The notes: generated by a model not told the origin, from the letters alone. Shown: positions 7,602 through 15,269, counted from the stretch's first letter. The stretch: 37,288 nt of DNA from JBDKFK01 sp039798745 (GCA_039798745.1 JBDKFK010000014.1:1-37288); one strand, 5' to 3'. Numbers and translations are program-made.

Positions 7602-8258
7602 ATGAATAAAAACACAATAATTATAGGGATTGTTTCGGTTGTAGCAATCTTCGCGTTTCTTGGCATAGCATATGTCCTTACAAACAAACCCCCACAGGAG
7701 ACTGCAATAACTATTCCTGAACTCAAAAAAGTACAGGCCGGAGATCACACAAAATGGTCTAAAGCCAATAAAAGTGTTGTTGTCGAATACTCAGACCTTC
7801 AATGTCCTGCATGTCGCCAGTTCCATGATTACATCACCAAGAATCTTGATACTGATAAAAAGATCACAGACAATGTAACGTTTGTCTACAAACATTTTCC
7901 CCTCACACAGATACATAAAAATGCATATAGGGCAGCTCTCGCGGCCGAAGCGGCGGGCAAACAGAATAAATTTTTCGAGATGTCCGACGCATTGTTTACA
8001 AGTCAAGAAAAATGGTCCGGTGAATCGAATCCTACCGGCTACTTTATGACTCTTGTAAAACAGCTCAAGCTTGATGCGGAAAAATTCAAGAAAGATATGG
8101 ATTCGACAGAAGTCATCAACCAGGTCAAAGCCAATATGGAAGAAGGCGATAAGAACGGTATAAACAGCACACCCACCTTTTTTCTCAATGGAAAACGTCT
8201 CGACAATATAGGATCATACGACGACCTTAAGGCACAACTGATAAATTCCATACAATAA
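7602..8258 (+). CDS. DsbA-like thioredoxin-fold oxidoreductase, membrane-anchored
   Basis: The 218-aa protein starts with an uncleaved signal-anchor (IIIGIVSVVAIFAFLGIAYVL is its core, residues 6-26). A DsbA/Thioredoxin_4-type domain follows, with active site CPAC at residues 68-71 in YSDLQCPACRQFH and cis-Pro loop NSTPTFFLNG. It should catalyse disulfide formation or exchange outside the membrane. The ddl start codon follows the stop by one base, so the two are co-transcribed. Such extracytoplasmic oxidoreductases are common in CPR and Actinobacteria. Confidence 0.88.
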   Translation: MNKNTIIIGIVSVVAIFAFLGIAYVLTNKPPQETAITIPELKKVQAGDHTKWSKANKSVVVEYSDLQCPACRQFHDYITKNLDTDKKITDNVTFVYKHFPLTQIHKNAYRAALAAEAAGKQNKFFEMSDALFTSQEKWSGESNPTGYFMTLVKQLKLDAEKFKKDMDSTEVINQVKANMEEGDKNGINSTPTFFLNGKRLDNIGSYDDLKAQLINSIQ

Positions 8259-8259
8259 T

Positions 8260-9375
8260 ATGGCTAAAAAAATAACAGTTTGTCTGTTATTTGGTGGCCG
8301 GAGCGGAGAGCATGAAGTCTCCCTACAGTCAGCAAAATCAGTATATGAAGCACTCAATAAAGAGCGCTACAACGTTGTACTTGTCGGCATAGATAAAGCC
8401 GGAAAATGGCTCCTTGGGAATGCCTCAAACTATCTTCTAAATGCTTCAGATCCCTCACACATAAAACTCAATAGTGCCAGTGCCTCGATCGTAACACCTG
8501 CATCATCCGAAAACTCGATAATGCTCATGCCTGAGACAGGTGACGCTAAACCTACCACTATAGATGTATTCTTCCCCCTTATCCACGGTACAACAGGCGA
8601 AGATGGAGCTCTCCAGGGATTTCTGGAACTTCTGGATGCGCCTTATGTAGGTGCCGGAGTACTGGGATCGGCCATTGGTATGGATAAAGATGTTATGAAA
8701 CGATTATTGCAGGCTTCGGGTATACCTGTAGCATCATTTCGGGTGCTTCATAGCAAAACCTTTACCATAGACGCAGCAGAACACGCCAGTCGGGAATTTG
8801 GATATCCCGTTTTTGTAAAGCCCGCTAATATGGGCTCTTCTGTAGGTGTCTCCAAAGCTTATAATAAAGAAGAGTTAGCAAAGGCAGTGACAGAGGCGTT
8901 TGAGTATGACAGCAAGATAATAATTGAAAAGTATGTTGAAGGTCGAGAAATTGAGTGTTCAGTCTTGGGGAACGCCTATCCTGAAGCATCTGTTCCCGGC
9001 GAAATTATACCTACGCATGAATTTTATTCATATGACGCAAAGTATATTGACGAAAACGGGGCAGCACTCATTATTCCGGCAAAGATATCTGCAGAACAGA
9101 CAAAAGCTGTACAATCACTTGCCATAAAGGCCTTTCAGGTACTTGAGTGCAGCGGAATGGCACGAGTTGATTGTTTTATGAAAAAGAATGGTGAGTTTAT
9201 AATAAATGAGATCAATACCATTCCTGGTTTTACAAAAATAAGTATGTACCCAAAGTTATGGGAAGCATCAGGAACTTCGTTTGAGAGTCTTATTGATAAA
9301 CTTATACAGCTGTCTCTCGAAAAGAATGCTGAAAAGAAAAAACTAAAAAGAAGTTACACTCTTCCGGGGAAGTAA
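8260..9375 (+). CDS. ddl: D-alanine--D-alanine ligase
   Basis: The 371-aa ATP-grasp enzyme joins two D-Ala for peptidoglycan precursors. N-terminal motif LFGGRSGEHEVSL, central HGTTGEDGALQGFLELL and VKPANMGSSVGVSK (ATP binding), and C-terminal EINTIPGFTKISMYPKLW (Mg2+/D-Ala site) are all present. The length is normal for the family. It follows dsbA by one base without its own ribosome site. Its last 33 nt overlap the 3' end of the convergent alanine racemase gene, which supplies its substrate. Confidence 0.96.
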   Translation: MAKKITVCLLFGGRSGEHEVSLQSAKSVYEALNKERYNVVLVGIDKAGKWLLGNASNYLLNASDPSHIKLNSASASIVTPASSENSIMLMPETGDAKPTTIDVFFPLIHGTTGEDGALQGFLELLDAPYVGAGVLGSAIGMDKDVMKRLLQASGIPVASFRVLHSKTFTIDAAEHASREFGYPVFVKPANMGSSVGVSKAYNKEELAKAVTEAFEYDSKIIIEKYVEGREIECSVLGNAYPEASVPGEIIPTHEFYSYDAKYIDENGAALIIPAKISAEQTKAVQSLAIKAFQVLECSGMARVDCFMKKNGEFIINEINTIPGFTKISMYPKLWEASGTSFESLIDKLIQLSLEKNAEKKKLKRSYTLPGK

Positions 9376-10476
9376 CGAAGAGATCCTCGTCGTAACTTCG
9401 TAGTTTATAGTATCAAGATACTCCGCAAGTTCTTCGGCCGAAATCTCTTCCTCTCCTTGCATTCCCAGTAGTACAACCTCATCTTCTGCCTGCACATTCT
9501 GTAGATGTGTTACATCTACGACAAACATATTCATGGCAACTCTGCCCAGAATAGAACATCTTTTACCATGGATAAGTACTGCGCCTTTGTTGGATAACCC
9601 TCTATCATATCCATCACTGTATCCTTGAGGAACAACTGCCACTGTCATAGGTGCAGTAGTCCTGTATGTAAGTCCATAGCCTATGGTGAACGCGGCGGGG
9701 ACGGATTTAACCTGCGCGATATGAGTAACCCATCGGAGAGCAGGTTTAAGTTCCAACCCTTTCGCTTTCATCTGCGATGATATATAGAGAGATGGCCACA
9801 TTCCGTAGAGACCAAGCCCCAGACGAACCATAGTATTCACTTTTTTATCCTGTTCGTAGACGAGCGTACCCGCGGTAGATGCTATATGCGTAATAAGCTG
9901 AGTATACCCATGCTTTTTCATTATTTCTTTAGCTTGTTCGAATAGATTAATCTGTTTTTGAGCATGAGAAAAATCTTCTGTATCTTCAATATTCGCAAAA
10001 TGCGCGTATATGCCTTCTATTGTTATATGAGTATATGGCTTTATATCAGACAAGAACTGTTCCAGATCCTCGGGCATGATGCCTTGTCTGCCTAATGCTG
10101 CGTCTATTTTAAGATGAACTATAGGTTTTGTACCGGTGCGTTTGCCTATATCATTCAATAATATGATTCGCTCAGTATCATAGACTACCAATGTTCCCTT
10201 AAGAGCTACAGCCTCTTCCAGGTCATCTTTTGCGATATATCCCAGTAATAACGCTGGTTTGTGGGTAATCTTGCGCAGTGCCCGAAGGTCTTCTATAGAG
10301 ATAATCCCAAACCTGTCAGTTGAGCCCTCCAATATTGAGACTACCTCCTGTAAACCATGACCATACGCGTTACCCTTAACCACACTCATAATGAGAGTAC
10401 GGCGCGAGACCTGTGATGTAAGTACATGAATGTTATGCAGAATATTATGTTTGTTTATTTCGATGTATGACAGCAT
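9343..10476 (-). CDS. alr: Alanine racemase
   Basis: This 377-aa PLP enzyme converts L-Ala to D-Ala. The PLP lysine is Lys34 in SVVKGNAYGHG. The second catalytic region appears as TIGYGLTYRT, and the C-terminal RVAMNMFVVDVTH motif is typical. Its substrate partner ddl is convergent and overlaps it by 33 nt. TATACT (10485-10490) lies 8 nt before ATG and there is no Shine-Dalgarno, indicating a leaderless message. Confidence 0.96.
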   Translation of the reverse strand: MLSYIEINKHNILHNIHVLTSQVSRRTLIMSVVKGNAYGHGLQEVVSILEGSTDRFGIISIEDLRALRKITHKPALLLGYIAKDDLEEAVALKGTLVVYDTERIILLNDIGKRTGTKPIVHLKIDAALGRQGIMPEDLEQFLSDIKPYTHITIEGIYAHFANIEDTEDFSHAQKQINLFEQAKEIMKKHGYTQLITHIASTAGTLVYEQDKKVNTMVRLGLGLYGMWPSLYISSQMKAKGLELKPALRWVTHIAQVKSVPAAFTIGYGLTYRTTAPMTVAVVPQGYSDGYDRGLSNKGAVLIHGKRCSILGRVAMNMFVVDVTHLQNVQAEDEVVLLGMQGEEEISAEELAEYLDTINYEVTTRISSLLPRKSVTSF

Positions 10477-10484
10477 AGTTGTTT

Positions 10485-10490
10485 AGTATA
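10485..10490 (-). promoter_or_regulatory. -10 box TATACT of alr
   Basis: The hexamer is 8 nt upstream of the start codon at 10476, in the 54-nt gap after the FMN-binding protein gene. This spacing predicts a leaderless mRNA. Confidence 0.55.
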
Positions 10491-10530
10491 TTAATACGTG
10501 ATAGGGAAGAGGGGAGAGCGTTACACTCGC

Positions 10531-10953
10531 CTATACTACCCTTACCCTATTGAAATGACCAAAAAGTTTATGGTCCAGATAATACAGTTCAATAGGTTTA
10601 ATTTTATAAATAACATGATCAGGATACGTATGAGCCCAGTTGTGACGTCGCGTATATACATTAAACGACGTCGTATATTCTTCGGCTGTAGGCTTTGTAC
10701 AGATACCGGTAAGCTGCACGCCCTTTATAAGCCCCGGCTCTCCCCAGTTTTGGTGTATTGCCACAGCAACCTGATTGTTTACTTCAATCTGTTTACAGTG
10801 CTCAGTATCCGGTTTTGAGTAGAAATAGAGATTAAGTTCTTTATCATACGCAAAAAAAACAGTAACTGCCCACGGCTTATTATTATGAGAGCTTGCCAGA
10901 GCCATCAGACGGTTTGTTTCTAAATATGTTAGTACGTGCTCTTTGTTATTCAT
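10531..10953 (-). CDS. Pyridoxamine 5'-phosphate oxidase-family FMN-binding protein
   Basis: The 140-aa split-beta-barrel protein has the family's opening pattern (LETNRLMALASSHNNKPWAV), the FFAYDKELNLYFYSKP strand pair and VAVAIHQNWGE. Its ATG overlaps the TGA of the upstream deacetylase (ATGA), so translation is probably coupled. The family reduces or binds flavin or F420 substrates. No specific substrate can be assigned. Confidence 0.82.
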   Translation of the reverse strand: MNNKEHVLTYLETNRLMALASSHNNKPWAVTVFFAYDKELNLYFYSKPDTEHCKQIEVNNQVAVAIHQNWGEPGLIKGVQLTGICTKPTAEEYTTSFNVYTRRHNWAHTYPDHVIYKIKPIELYYLDHKLFGHFNRVRVV

Positions 10954-11834
10954 TTTGTATAGCCGGCCAGCGCTTCTGCAATATTTCCCTTGAGTTTCTC
11001 AGGACGAATACGCGGCAATGTGTAAATATCTTCTGCTGATATATGAGCTCCCGGCTCTACCGTAACCGCAGCCGAATATGAAGCCTCCTTTACATAGTTT
11101 ACCGTATGATCATCAAATGCTCCAAACGGATATGCAAATGTACTAATACGCACCTTAAACTTCTCCTCAAGCAGTTTCTTACTCTCAACTATCTGTCTCT
11201 TTTGTTCAGCTAATACCGCGCGTTTTAGATAATAATGATCCAGCGTATGAGATCCTATTTCGACCGAACCATCGGCAAGCATTTCTTTTATCTGCGCTTC
11301 TGTAAGGAATCCCGGTTTACCTATATAGTCGGCGATTATATAAACAGTCGCTTTCACGTGATACTTCTTTAATAGCGGAAAAACATCGGTATAGAAATCG
11401 GCATATCCATCATCAAAGGATATAACTACCGCCTTTATACAAACATCGGCCTTCCTGGTCAAAATACGGGGCATGTCTCTAACTAGCAGGGTCTGATAAC
11501 CCGCAGACGTAAGATCTTTTAGATGTTGCTCAAATATATGTGGTTCTATATTCATCAACTGGCGTTTCTTGTCTCCCATGTCTTTTACATACTCTACATA
11601 GTGATACATAAGTATTGGCAACTGAATTTTATTGGGCCGCAGTAAGAGCGCTTGATTCAATCTTTGTATATAACAGGCTACCTGTGCGGGTTTGAGTATG
11701 TCCTTATGTAGATACGTTGCAACACGGCCATTGCTGCTTGCCAATAACAGACCAATGATAAAAAGCATATAGACCATACCCATAATGAAATAGGCACGGA
11801 TTGTGCGTCTGGTACGATGATAATTTGAGCTCAT
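10950..11834 (-). CDS. Membrane-anchored polysaccharide deacetylase (NodB/CE4)
   Basis: The 294-aa protein has an N-terminal anchor (IRAYFIMGMVYMLFIIGLLL) followed by a NodB domain: ILMYHYV at the domain start, the SFDDGY metal-binding motif, the EIGSHTLDHYYL His motif, and FAYPFGAFDD. It likely removes acetyl groups from cell-wall or surface glycan. ATG 11834 is chosen over the upstream in-frame ATG at 11873 because TATAAT (11845-11850) lies between them, 10 nt before 11834. It is coupled to the FMN-binding protein gene downstream. Confidence 0.9.
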   Translation of the reverse strand: MSSNYHRTRRTIRAYFIMGMVYMLFIIGLLLASSNGRVATYLHKDILKPAQVACYIQRLNQALLLRPNKIQLPILMYHYVEYVKDMGDKKRQLMNIEPHIFEQHLKDLTSAGYQTLLVRDMPRILTRKADVCIKAVVISFDDGYADFYTDVFPLLKKYHVKATVYIIADYIGKPGFLTEAQIKEMLADGSVEIGSHTLDHYYLKRAVLAEQKRQIVESKKLLEEKFKVRISTFAYPFGAFDDHTVNYVKEASYSAAVTVEPGAHISAEDIYTLPRIRPEKLKGNIAEALAGYTK

Positions 11835-12033
11835 AAAGATTCTAATTATATACAGGCTGAAGCTATTTTCCAAATCCGGCAGGGAAGTGCATGCCCATTT
11901 TGTGCCTATCTAGCCTTGATTTAGCCTCAAATAGCCAAGGGGCCTAAACTGGGTATATAAGCTGACGGGCGATGGTAACAATGCGTGTGAATATATATAC
12001 ATAAATAAACATAAAAATATATGAAAAATAAAA

Positions 12034-12113
12034 CATTGCAAAACAATGCCAAAATAGCCACTTCTCCGGAACCCACGCTCAAGAACGTCGTAAAAGATAT
12101 AATTTACGACGTT
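12034..12113 (+). repeat. Hairpin-linker-hairpin element, copy 1
   Basis: A small hairpin (CATTG/CAATG, 12034-12048) precedes the linker GCCACTTCTCCGGAAC (12057-12072) and a perfect 11-bp hairpin (AACGTCGTAAA/TTTACGACGTT, 12084-12113). A 43-codon ORF (12021-12152) also spans this, so coding cannot be excluded, but it has no ribosome site. Confidence 0.5.
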
Positions 12114-12272
12114 GTCTATCCACCTTCCCCCGGGTATGGATGTCGCATATAATGGCATCTTTGAGACGGTACATATTCTGACAGAATTAGGACTGAGCCA
12201 ATAGTGTAGGAGTTCACGTTTCGCGTATATGTACCTAAATGTTTATATATAAACCACTCTTTATGCATAAAA

Positions 12273-12378
12273 CACTCCTAAGAGTGCGCAAACAAGCTAG
12301 ATCAGCCACTACTCCGGAACGTAAGAAGACAGTCCTGAAAGGTGTTAAATTTAGCGCATTAAATCAATCTAAATTAAC
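12273..12378 (+). repeat. Hairpin-linker-hairpin element, copy 2
   Basis: A small hairpin (CACTC/GAGTG, 12273-12286) precedes the linker GCCACTACTCCGGAAC (12305-12320; 15 of 16 identical to copy 1). A hairpin of GTTAAATTTAG with CTAAATTAAC follows (12344-12378, one bulge). The small stem differs from copy 1 by three paired changes that keep pairing, which favours conserved structure. An ORF from 12263 to 12484 overlaps it. Confidence 0.5.
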
Positions 12379-12423
12379 ATTTTTGAGGCTAAATATATGC
12401 GCGTTGGCTATATGCTCTAGCAG

Positions 12424-12432
12424 TTATCCACA
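12424..12432 (+). promoter_or_regulatory. Perfect DnaA box TTATCCACA
   Basis: The 9-mer matches the DnaA-box consensus exactly in an AT-rich gene-free region. One-mismatch forms occur at 11986 (TGTGAATAT) and near 12583 (TGTTCATAA). There is no dnaA or dnaN nearby, so chance or regulatory binding is as likely as an origin. Confidence 0.35.
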
Positions 12433-12554
12433 ATATATGACAGAGAGGGATAGTGACATTTTAGAGCATAATATCAGTCCATAATGAAACAATTAGCCTC
12501 AAAATCGCGCGGATTTTTGCAGTGTACTCAGCATGAGAGAAGGTACAAACTATA

Positions 12555-12688
12555 TCCTATAGTTTTCACCCTTACTCCTGATTGTTCATAATCTGAGGCT
12601 AAGCTAAGTCCTATAGTAATATTTTGATCTATATATCAGTTCATTCACGTCTGTAAGTATTTGTCCTATAGTATTTTTCACGTCTGTA
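12555..12688 (+). repeat. TCCTATAGT / TTCACGTCTGTA direct-repeat array
   Basis: TCCTATAGT occurs at 12555-12563, 12609-12617 and 12664-12672 (spacing 54 and 55). TTCACGTCTGTA occurs at 12644-12655 and 12677-12688 (spacing 33). The first and third TCCTATAGT copies are followed within a few bases by T-rich TTCAC. The phased layout suggests a protein-binding array or a decayed tandem repeat. Confidence 0.55.
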
Positions 12689-12814
12689 CTTCTCCATCCT
12701 TCCCCTCTCCTCTGCTTTGATGGCGACGTCGCTTTTTTTGCAGGCACGACTCGTGCGTAATGCTATTATTGTATGCGTGTTACGAATACTGAAAGAATAT
12801 ACGTGTAAAAATAT

Positions 12815-12853
12815 ATCTCGGGAACGCCTTGCGGGCGATAACGTTCCCGAGAT
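12815..12853 (-). terminator. Rho-independent terminator of the paralog pair
   Basis: ATCTCGGGAACG (12815-12826) and CGTTCCCGAGAT (12842-12853) form a perfect 12-bp stem. On the minus strand it is followed by ATATTTTT and lies 8 nt after the stop codon at 12862. Confidence 0.85.
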
Positions 12854-12861
12854 AGGGGTCG

Positions 12862-13446
12862 TCAAGCGACACGGATCTGTGGACACTCGAATGCAGGGAC
12901 ATACAGGTTGCTATGATGTGTTGTTAGTATGTCTCCGGGTTTTCCTACTGCTCTGCTCCCCTTGTACGACAGATCCCGCAAATAAATCTGTGCCTCGGGG
13001 CGATGGGTAACTACATATATTCGGGCGCTGGCGATGATGGCTGTATCATTTGAACCAGCGGCGTAGATAACCGGAGCAGACAAGGATAGTTGAGAGTACT
13101 CCTCCCCCGTCAGACGACGAAGCGCTATCCTGTAGGACATCCATTCAATGGTTTCCGGTACTACCTCAGTCCCCGCTGCCATGCATTCGCTCAAAAGAAC
13201 TTCTACACTGGCATATCCATATTCAAGACCCTCGGCAAACCTTTGTTCCCAGACTGATTGCCGCAACGTACGAGGCACTGAGTGCTCTCGCAGAAGTCGG
13301 CAGTATCTAGTAAAAAGTTTGTCGTTCCAGACAAGAGGTTGCATTCCTGTTCGCCACGTGAGAATTCGCTCGAGAGTCTGGAGACCTGTGAGCATGGCGG
13401 TAAGAAAGCCCGAAGATTGGGCCGGGTTGGAAATAATGTACGACAT
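12862..13446 (-). CDS. Orphan cassette protein, paralog B (194 aa)
   Basis: The start at 13446 (MSYIISNPAQ) is chosen because AAGGAG lies 9 nt upstream; the longer frame starting at 13464 begins before that site. The protein is soluble, with helical residues 10-125 and beta-rich C-terminal residues 125-194. It aligns along its length with the upstream gene: SSGFLTAMLTGL with TAGFQTALANGL, EGLEYGYASVEVLL with RGIEEGYALLRRLI, EWMSYRIALRRL with ERVLWRIGLKHL, and IYLRDLSY with IYLREYSY. Function is unknown. GC is above that of flanking housekeeping genes. A strong terminator follows. Confidence 0.75.
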   Translation of the reverse strand: MSYIISNPAQSSGFLTAMLTGLQTLERILTWRTGMQPLVWNDKLFTRYCRLLREHSVPRTLRQSVWEQRFAEGLEYGYASVEVLLSECMAAGTEVVPETIEWMSYRIALRRLTGEEYSQLSLSAPVIYAAGSNDTAIIASARIYVVTHRPEAQIYLRDLSYKGSRAVGKPGDILTTHHSNLYVPAFECPQIRVA

Positions 13447-13476
13447 AGGTGAGAGCTCCTTCATTGTTGTTAAGAT

Positions 13477-13513
13477 GTATGTTCCATCCCGACTGAGTCG
13501 AGATGGAACATAC
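13477..13513 (-). terminator. Long hairpin between the tandem paralogs
   Basis: GTATGTTCCATC (13477-13488) and GATGGAACATAC (13502-13513) pair perfectly over 12 bp, with an inner CGACT/AGTCG stem. It sits 19 nt after the stop of the upstream paralog and 30 nt before the start of the next. It lacks a T-tract, so partial termination or mRNA processing is possible. Confidence 0.65.
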
Positions 13514-13532
13514 CTGCTGTTTTGTTAGAATG

Positions 13533-14138
13533 TCACCGGACGATGAGAACACCGGGGTATGAAAGTACATATGAGTACTCTCGAAGGTAGATGCCATCCA
13601 GGTTGACCATCACGAGGTGCATGTTGGTCACGTCGATCGCGTCGCCTGCATAGACATACTCATGTACGTGCAGCGAAATAGAGGCGGTCGGCTCGACATC
13701 GAGTGATCCGATAGCTTCTATTCTATTTGGGCCGTTTCCGACAATATACGCGATCTTCTCAGTCGTTCTGAGTTTAAGGACTTCAGACTTCATGAGATGT
13801 TTCAGACCAATACGCCACAGAACGCGCTCAACGTATCGGTCGCCCAACGGCTCGCGATCGGGAAAAGTCTCGTCTATGAGACGGCGCAAGAGAGCATATC
13901 CCTCTTCTATCCCCCGCTCATATGCGACAATTGAGTCTGTTTTTCCCGCATCGGCGTATATGAAATCAGGAACGGTAATGTCGCCTTCAAGCTGCGCAAA
14001 GAGTTTGCGCAGTTTGATAGACATAGACGATGCGCGTTGCTGGCCTACCAACCAATGGAAGGCAAGCAGTCCGTTTGCGAGGGCGGTCTGAAAACCTGCT
14101 GTTCTATAGATAGCAGGGGTATCGTTTCGCTGCTGCAT
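13533..14138 (-). CDS. Orphan cassette protein, paralog A (201 aa)
   Basis: ATG at 14138 has AAGGAG 7 nt upstream. The protein has a helical half (GFQTALANGLLAFHWLVG, then EEGYALLRRLIDETF and WRIGLKHLM) and a beta-rich C-terminal half (ISLHVHEYVYAGDAIDV, IYLREYSYVL). It has no signal peptide or lasting membrane segment. It is a diverged tandem paralog of the gene at 12862. I do not recognise a known family. Expression is likely controlled by the long structured leader at 14139-14341. Confidence 0.75.
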   Translation of the reverse strand: MQQRNDTPAIYRTAGFQTALANGLLAFHWLVGQQRASSMSIKLRKLFAQLEGDITVPDFIYADAGKTDSIVAYERGIEEGYALLRRLIDETFPDREPLGDRYVERVLWRIGLKHLMKSEVLKLRTTEKIAYIVGNGPNRIEAIGSLDVEPTASISLHVHEYVYAGDAIDVTNMHLVMVNLDGIYLREYSYVLSYPGVLIVR

Positions 14139-14354
14139 AGAAATCTCCTTCTATTTGTTAGGAACAATACGATCACCGATACTCTACCTCCGTTTGTTGT
14201 AGTAGCTTGAGCTACAAGGTTACATTACTTCCTGAAGAAGGAAGTCACCGGAGCTCCAGGGGTTGGAGCATGTGGGTTAAGAGAGGGAAATACAAAAAAC
14301 AATACTTGTTTCTTCAACTCCCCCCTCTTATCACATAAGAGACCACAGATTATA
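14139..14354 (-). promoter_or_regulatory. Promoter and structured leader with alternative hairpins
   Basis: On the minus strand TATAAT (14349-14354) would start RNA near 14342. The RNA would open with CTCTTA-tgtga-TAAGAG (14325-14341). That TAAGAG can instead pair with a second CTCTTA at 14278-14283, giving mutually exclusive folds. Three more perfect hairpins follow: 14253-14269 (GCTCCA/TGGAGC), 14227-14245 (ACTTCCT/AGGAAGT) and 14202-14215 (GTAGCT/AGCTAC). The gene start is at 14138. This resembles an attenuator or riboswitch, but no known class is recognised. Confidence 0.6.
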
Positions 14355-14376
14355 AATGTGCTTGTAGATAGTAATA

Positions 14377-14417
14377 CCTATACGTCATAAGACAGCTATT
14401 GCCTTAAGATGTATAGG
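14377..14417 (-). terminator. Hairpin downstream of the membrane protein gene
   Basis: CCTATACGTCATAAG (14377-14391) pairs with CTTAAGATGTATAGG (14403-14417), 13 of 15 positions, 35 nt after the stop at 14452. It is AT-rich and has no clear T-tract. Confidence 0.5.
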
Positions 14418-14451
14418 GATACGCAAATGATACATATTATACCACTTGATA

Positions 14452-15267
14452 TCACCATTGAATGGAGAGAAGAAAGATGAGAGATACGAATCCTATAACA
14501 AATAAATATTCCCGGATCGTCTGTGAGAAGAGTTTCTGATCAAGATAATTATGAAATAACCCTGTAAGGCTGTAATAACAGGCGGTAAGAAAAAGCCCTA
14601 GTATGGTTGACTTTACCGGAACAAATGAAAGCGCTATACCGAGCTCCATGAGGATCGCGGAGATTAATAGACTATATGTAAGAATATGCCTATCTAGTGT
14701 AGTCTTTGGTTTTACGCTCCAGAGAAGCTGCATACTCAGCGGCAGTGTGGTTATAAAAATAAGTAATCCATTTATGATAAACATCTGCTTAAATGAAAAA
14801 ATTACAATCAAAAGAAGGAATAAAATGAGTGTCTGATAAAAATAGTTCACAGAAAAAGCAGCTCGATAGAGCTGGAGACTCTTACCTACTCCGACATTGA
14901 ATATATTCGAGGTAAGGAAAATCGCGTACATAGAAACACCATAGGATATAAGAAACGGCACACGGGTAAGCCAACGTACAGGAAAGAGAAAATAAAACAG
15001 ATAACATGTAATGGTAAACAGTACAGGCATAAGAAAAAGCATGGTCCACTCTATTTTCTCGATGTCTTCTAAAACTGAAAAAAAAGTGAGTATATAGGAA
15101 GCTATAAACAGAATGGGGATAAAGATCCAAAAAGCATCAAAAAAGAAGAACGAGGCACCCATAAGGCCAAGCGACATAACAAGGGCACTTATGACAAACC
15201 TTATGCGTTTCTCTATATGACCAAAGGTCCTTATGAATAGTTTGCGTGTTTGTTTTTTGTATAACAT
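14452..15267 (-). CDS. Multi-pass membrane protein of unknown function
   Basis: The 271-aa protein has about eight hydrophobic helices over its whole length after a basic start (MLYKKQTRKLFIRTFGHIEKR). No catalytic or transport motif is recognised; it resembles uncharacterised conserved membrane proteins of CPR bacteria (for example DUF5656-type), which is only a loose impression. It begins 2 nt after the yebC stop codon, so it is the second gene of a yebC operon. Confidence 0.75.
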   Translation of the reverse strand: MLYKKQTRKLFIRTFGHIEKRIRFVISALVMSLGLMGASFFFFDAFWIFIPILFIASYILTFFSVLEDIEKIEWTMLFLMPVLFTITCYLFYFLFPVRWLTRVPFLISYGVSMYAIFLTSNIFNVGVGKSLQLYRAAFSVNYFYQTLILFLLLIVIFSFKQMFIINGLLIFITTLPLSMQLLWSVKPKTTLDRHILTYSLLISAILMELGIALSFVPVKSTILGLFLTACYYSLTGLFHNYLDQKLFSQTIREYLFVIGFVSLIFLLSIQW

Positions 15268-15269
15268 AC

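Larger units (their letters stand above)
11835..12814. other. Repeat- and hairpin-rich gene-free region (~1 kb)
   Basis: No convincing gene was found. The region carries four exact copies of the octamer TAGCCTCA/TGAGGCTA (11922, 12384, 12494, 12594), a hairpin spanning about 11892-11954, a duplicated hairpin-linker-hairpin element (12034-12113 and 12273-12378), and one perfect DnaA box (12424). It also has three TCCTATAGT copies (12555, 12609, 12664), two TTCACGTCTGTA copies (12644, 12677), and the palindrome GCGACGTCGC followed by T7 (12723-12739). Roles could include structured RNAs, a regulatory region or an origin-like site. Confidence 0.65.

Noticed and set aside
11910..12158. Minus-strand ORF of 82 codons
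   Set aside because: Overlaps hairpins and repeats, no Shine-Dalgarno or -10 spacing, composition not protein-like.
12239..12484. Plus-strand ORF of 81 codons (and the 43-codon ORF at 12021-12152)
   Set aside because: No ribosome site or recognisable domain. The similarity between them (ATTPE/ATSPE region) falls in the conserved linker of a paired hairpin element, which explains it better. Coding not fully excluded.
12723..12739. GCGACGTCGC followed by T7 as a terminator
   Set aside because: The palindrome has no loop, so a stable terminator hairpin is doubtful, and no gene ends just before it.
13148..14091. Plus-strand ORFs opposite the paralog pair
   Set aside because: Serine/arginine-rich shadows; the minus strand has ribosome sites and paralogy.
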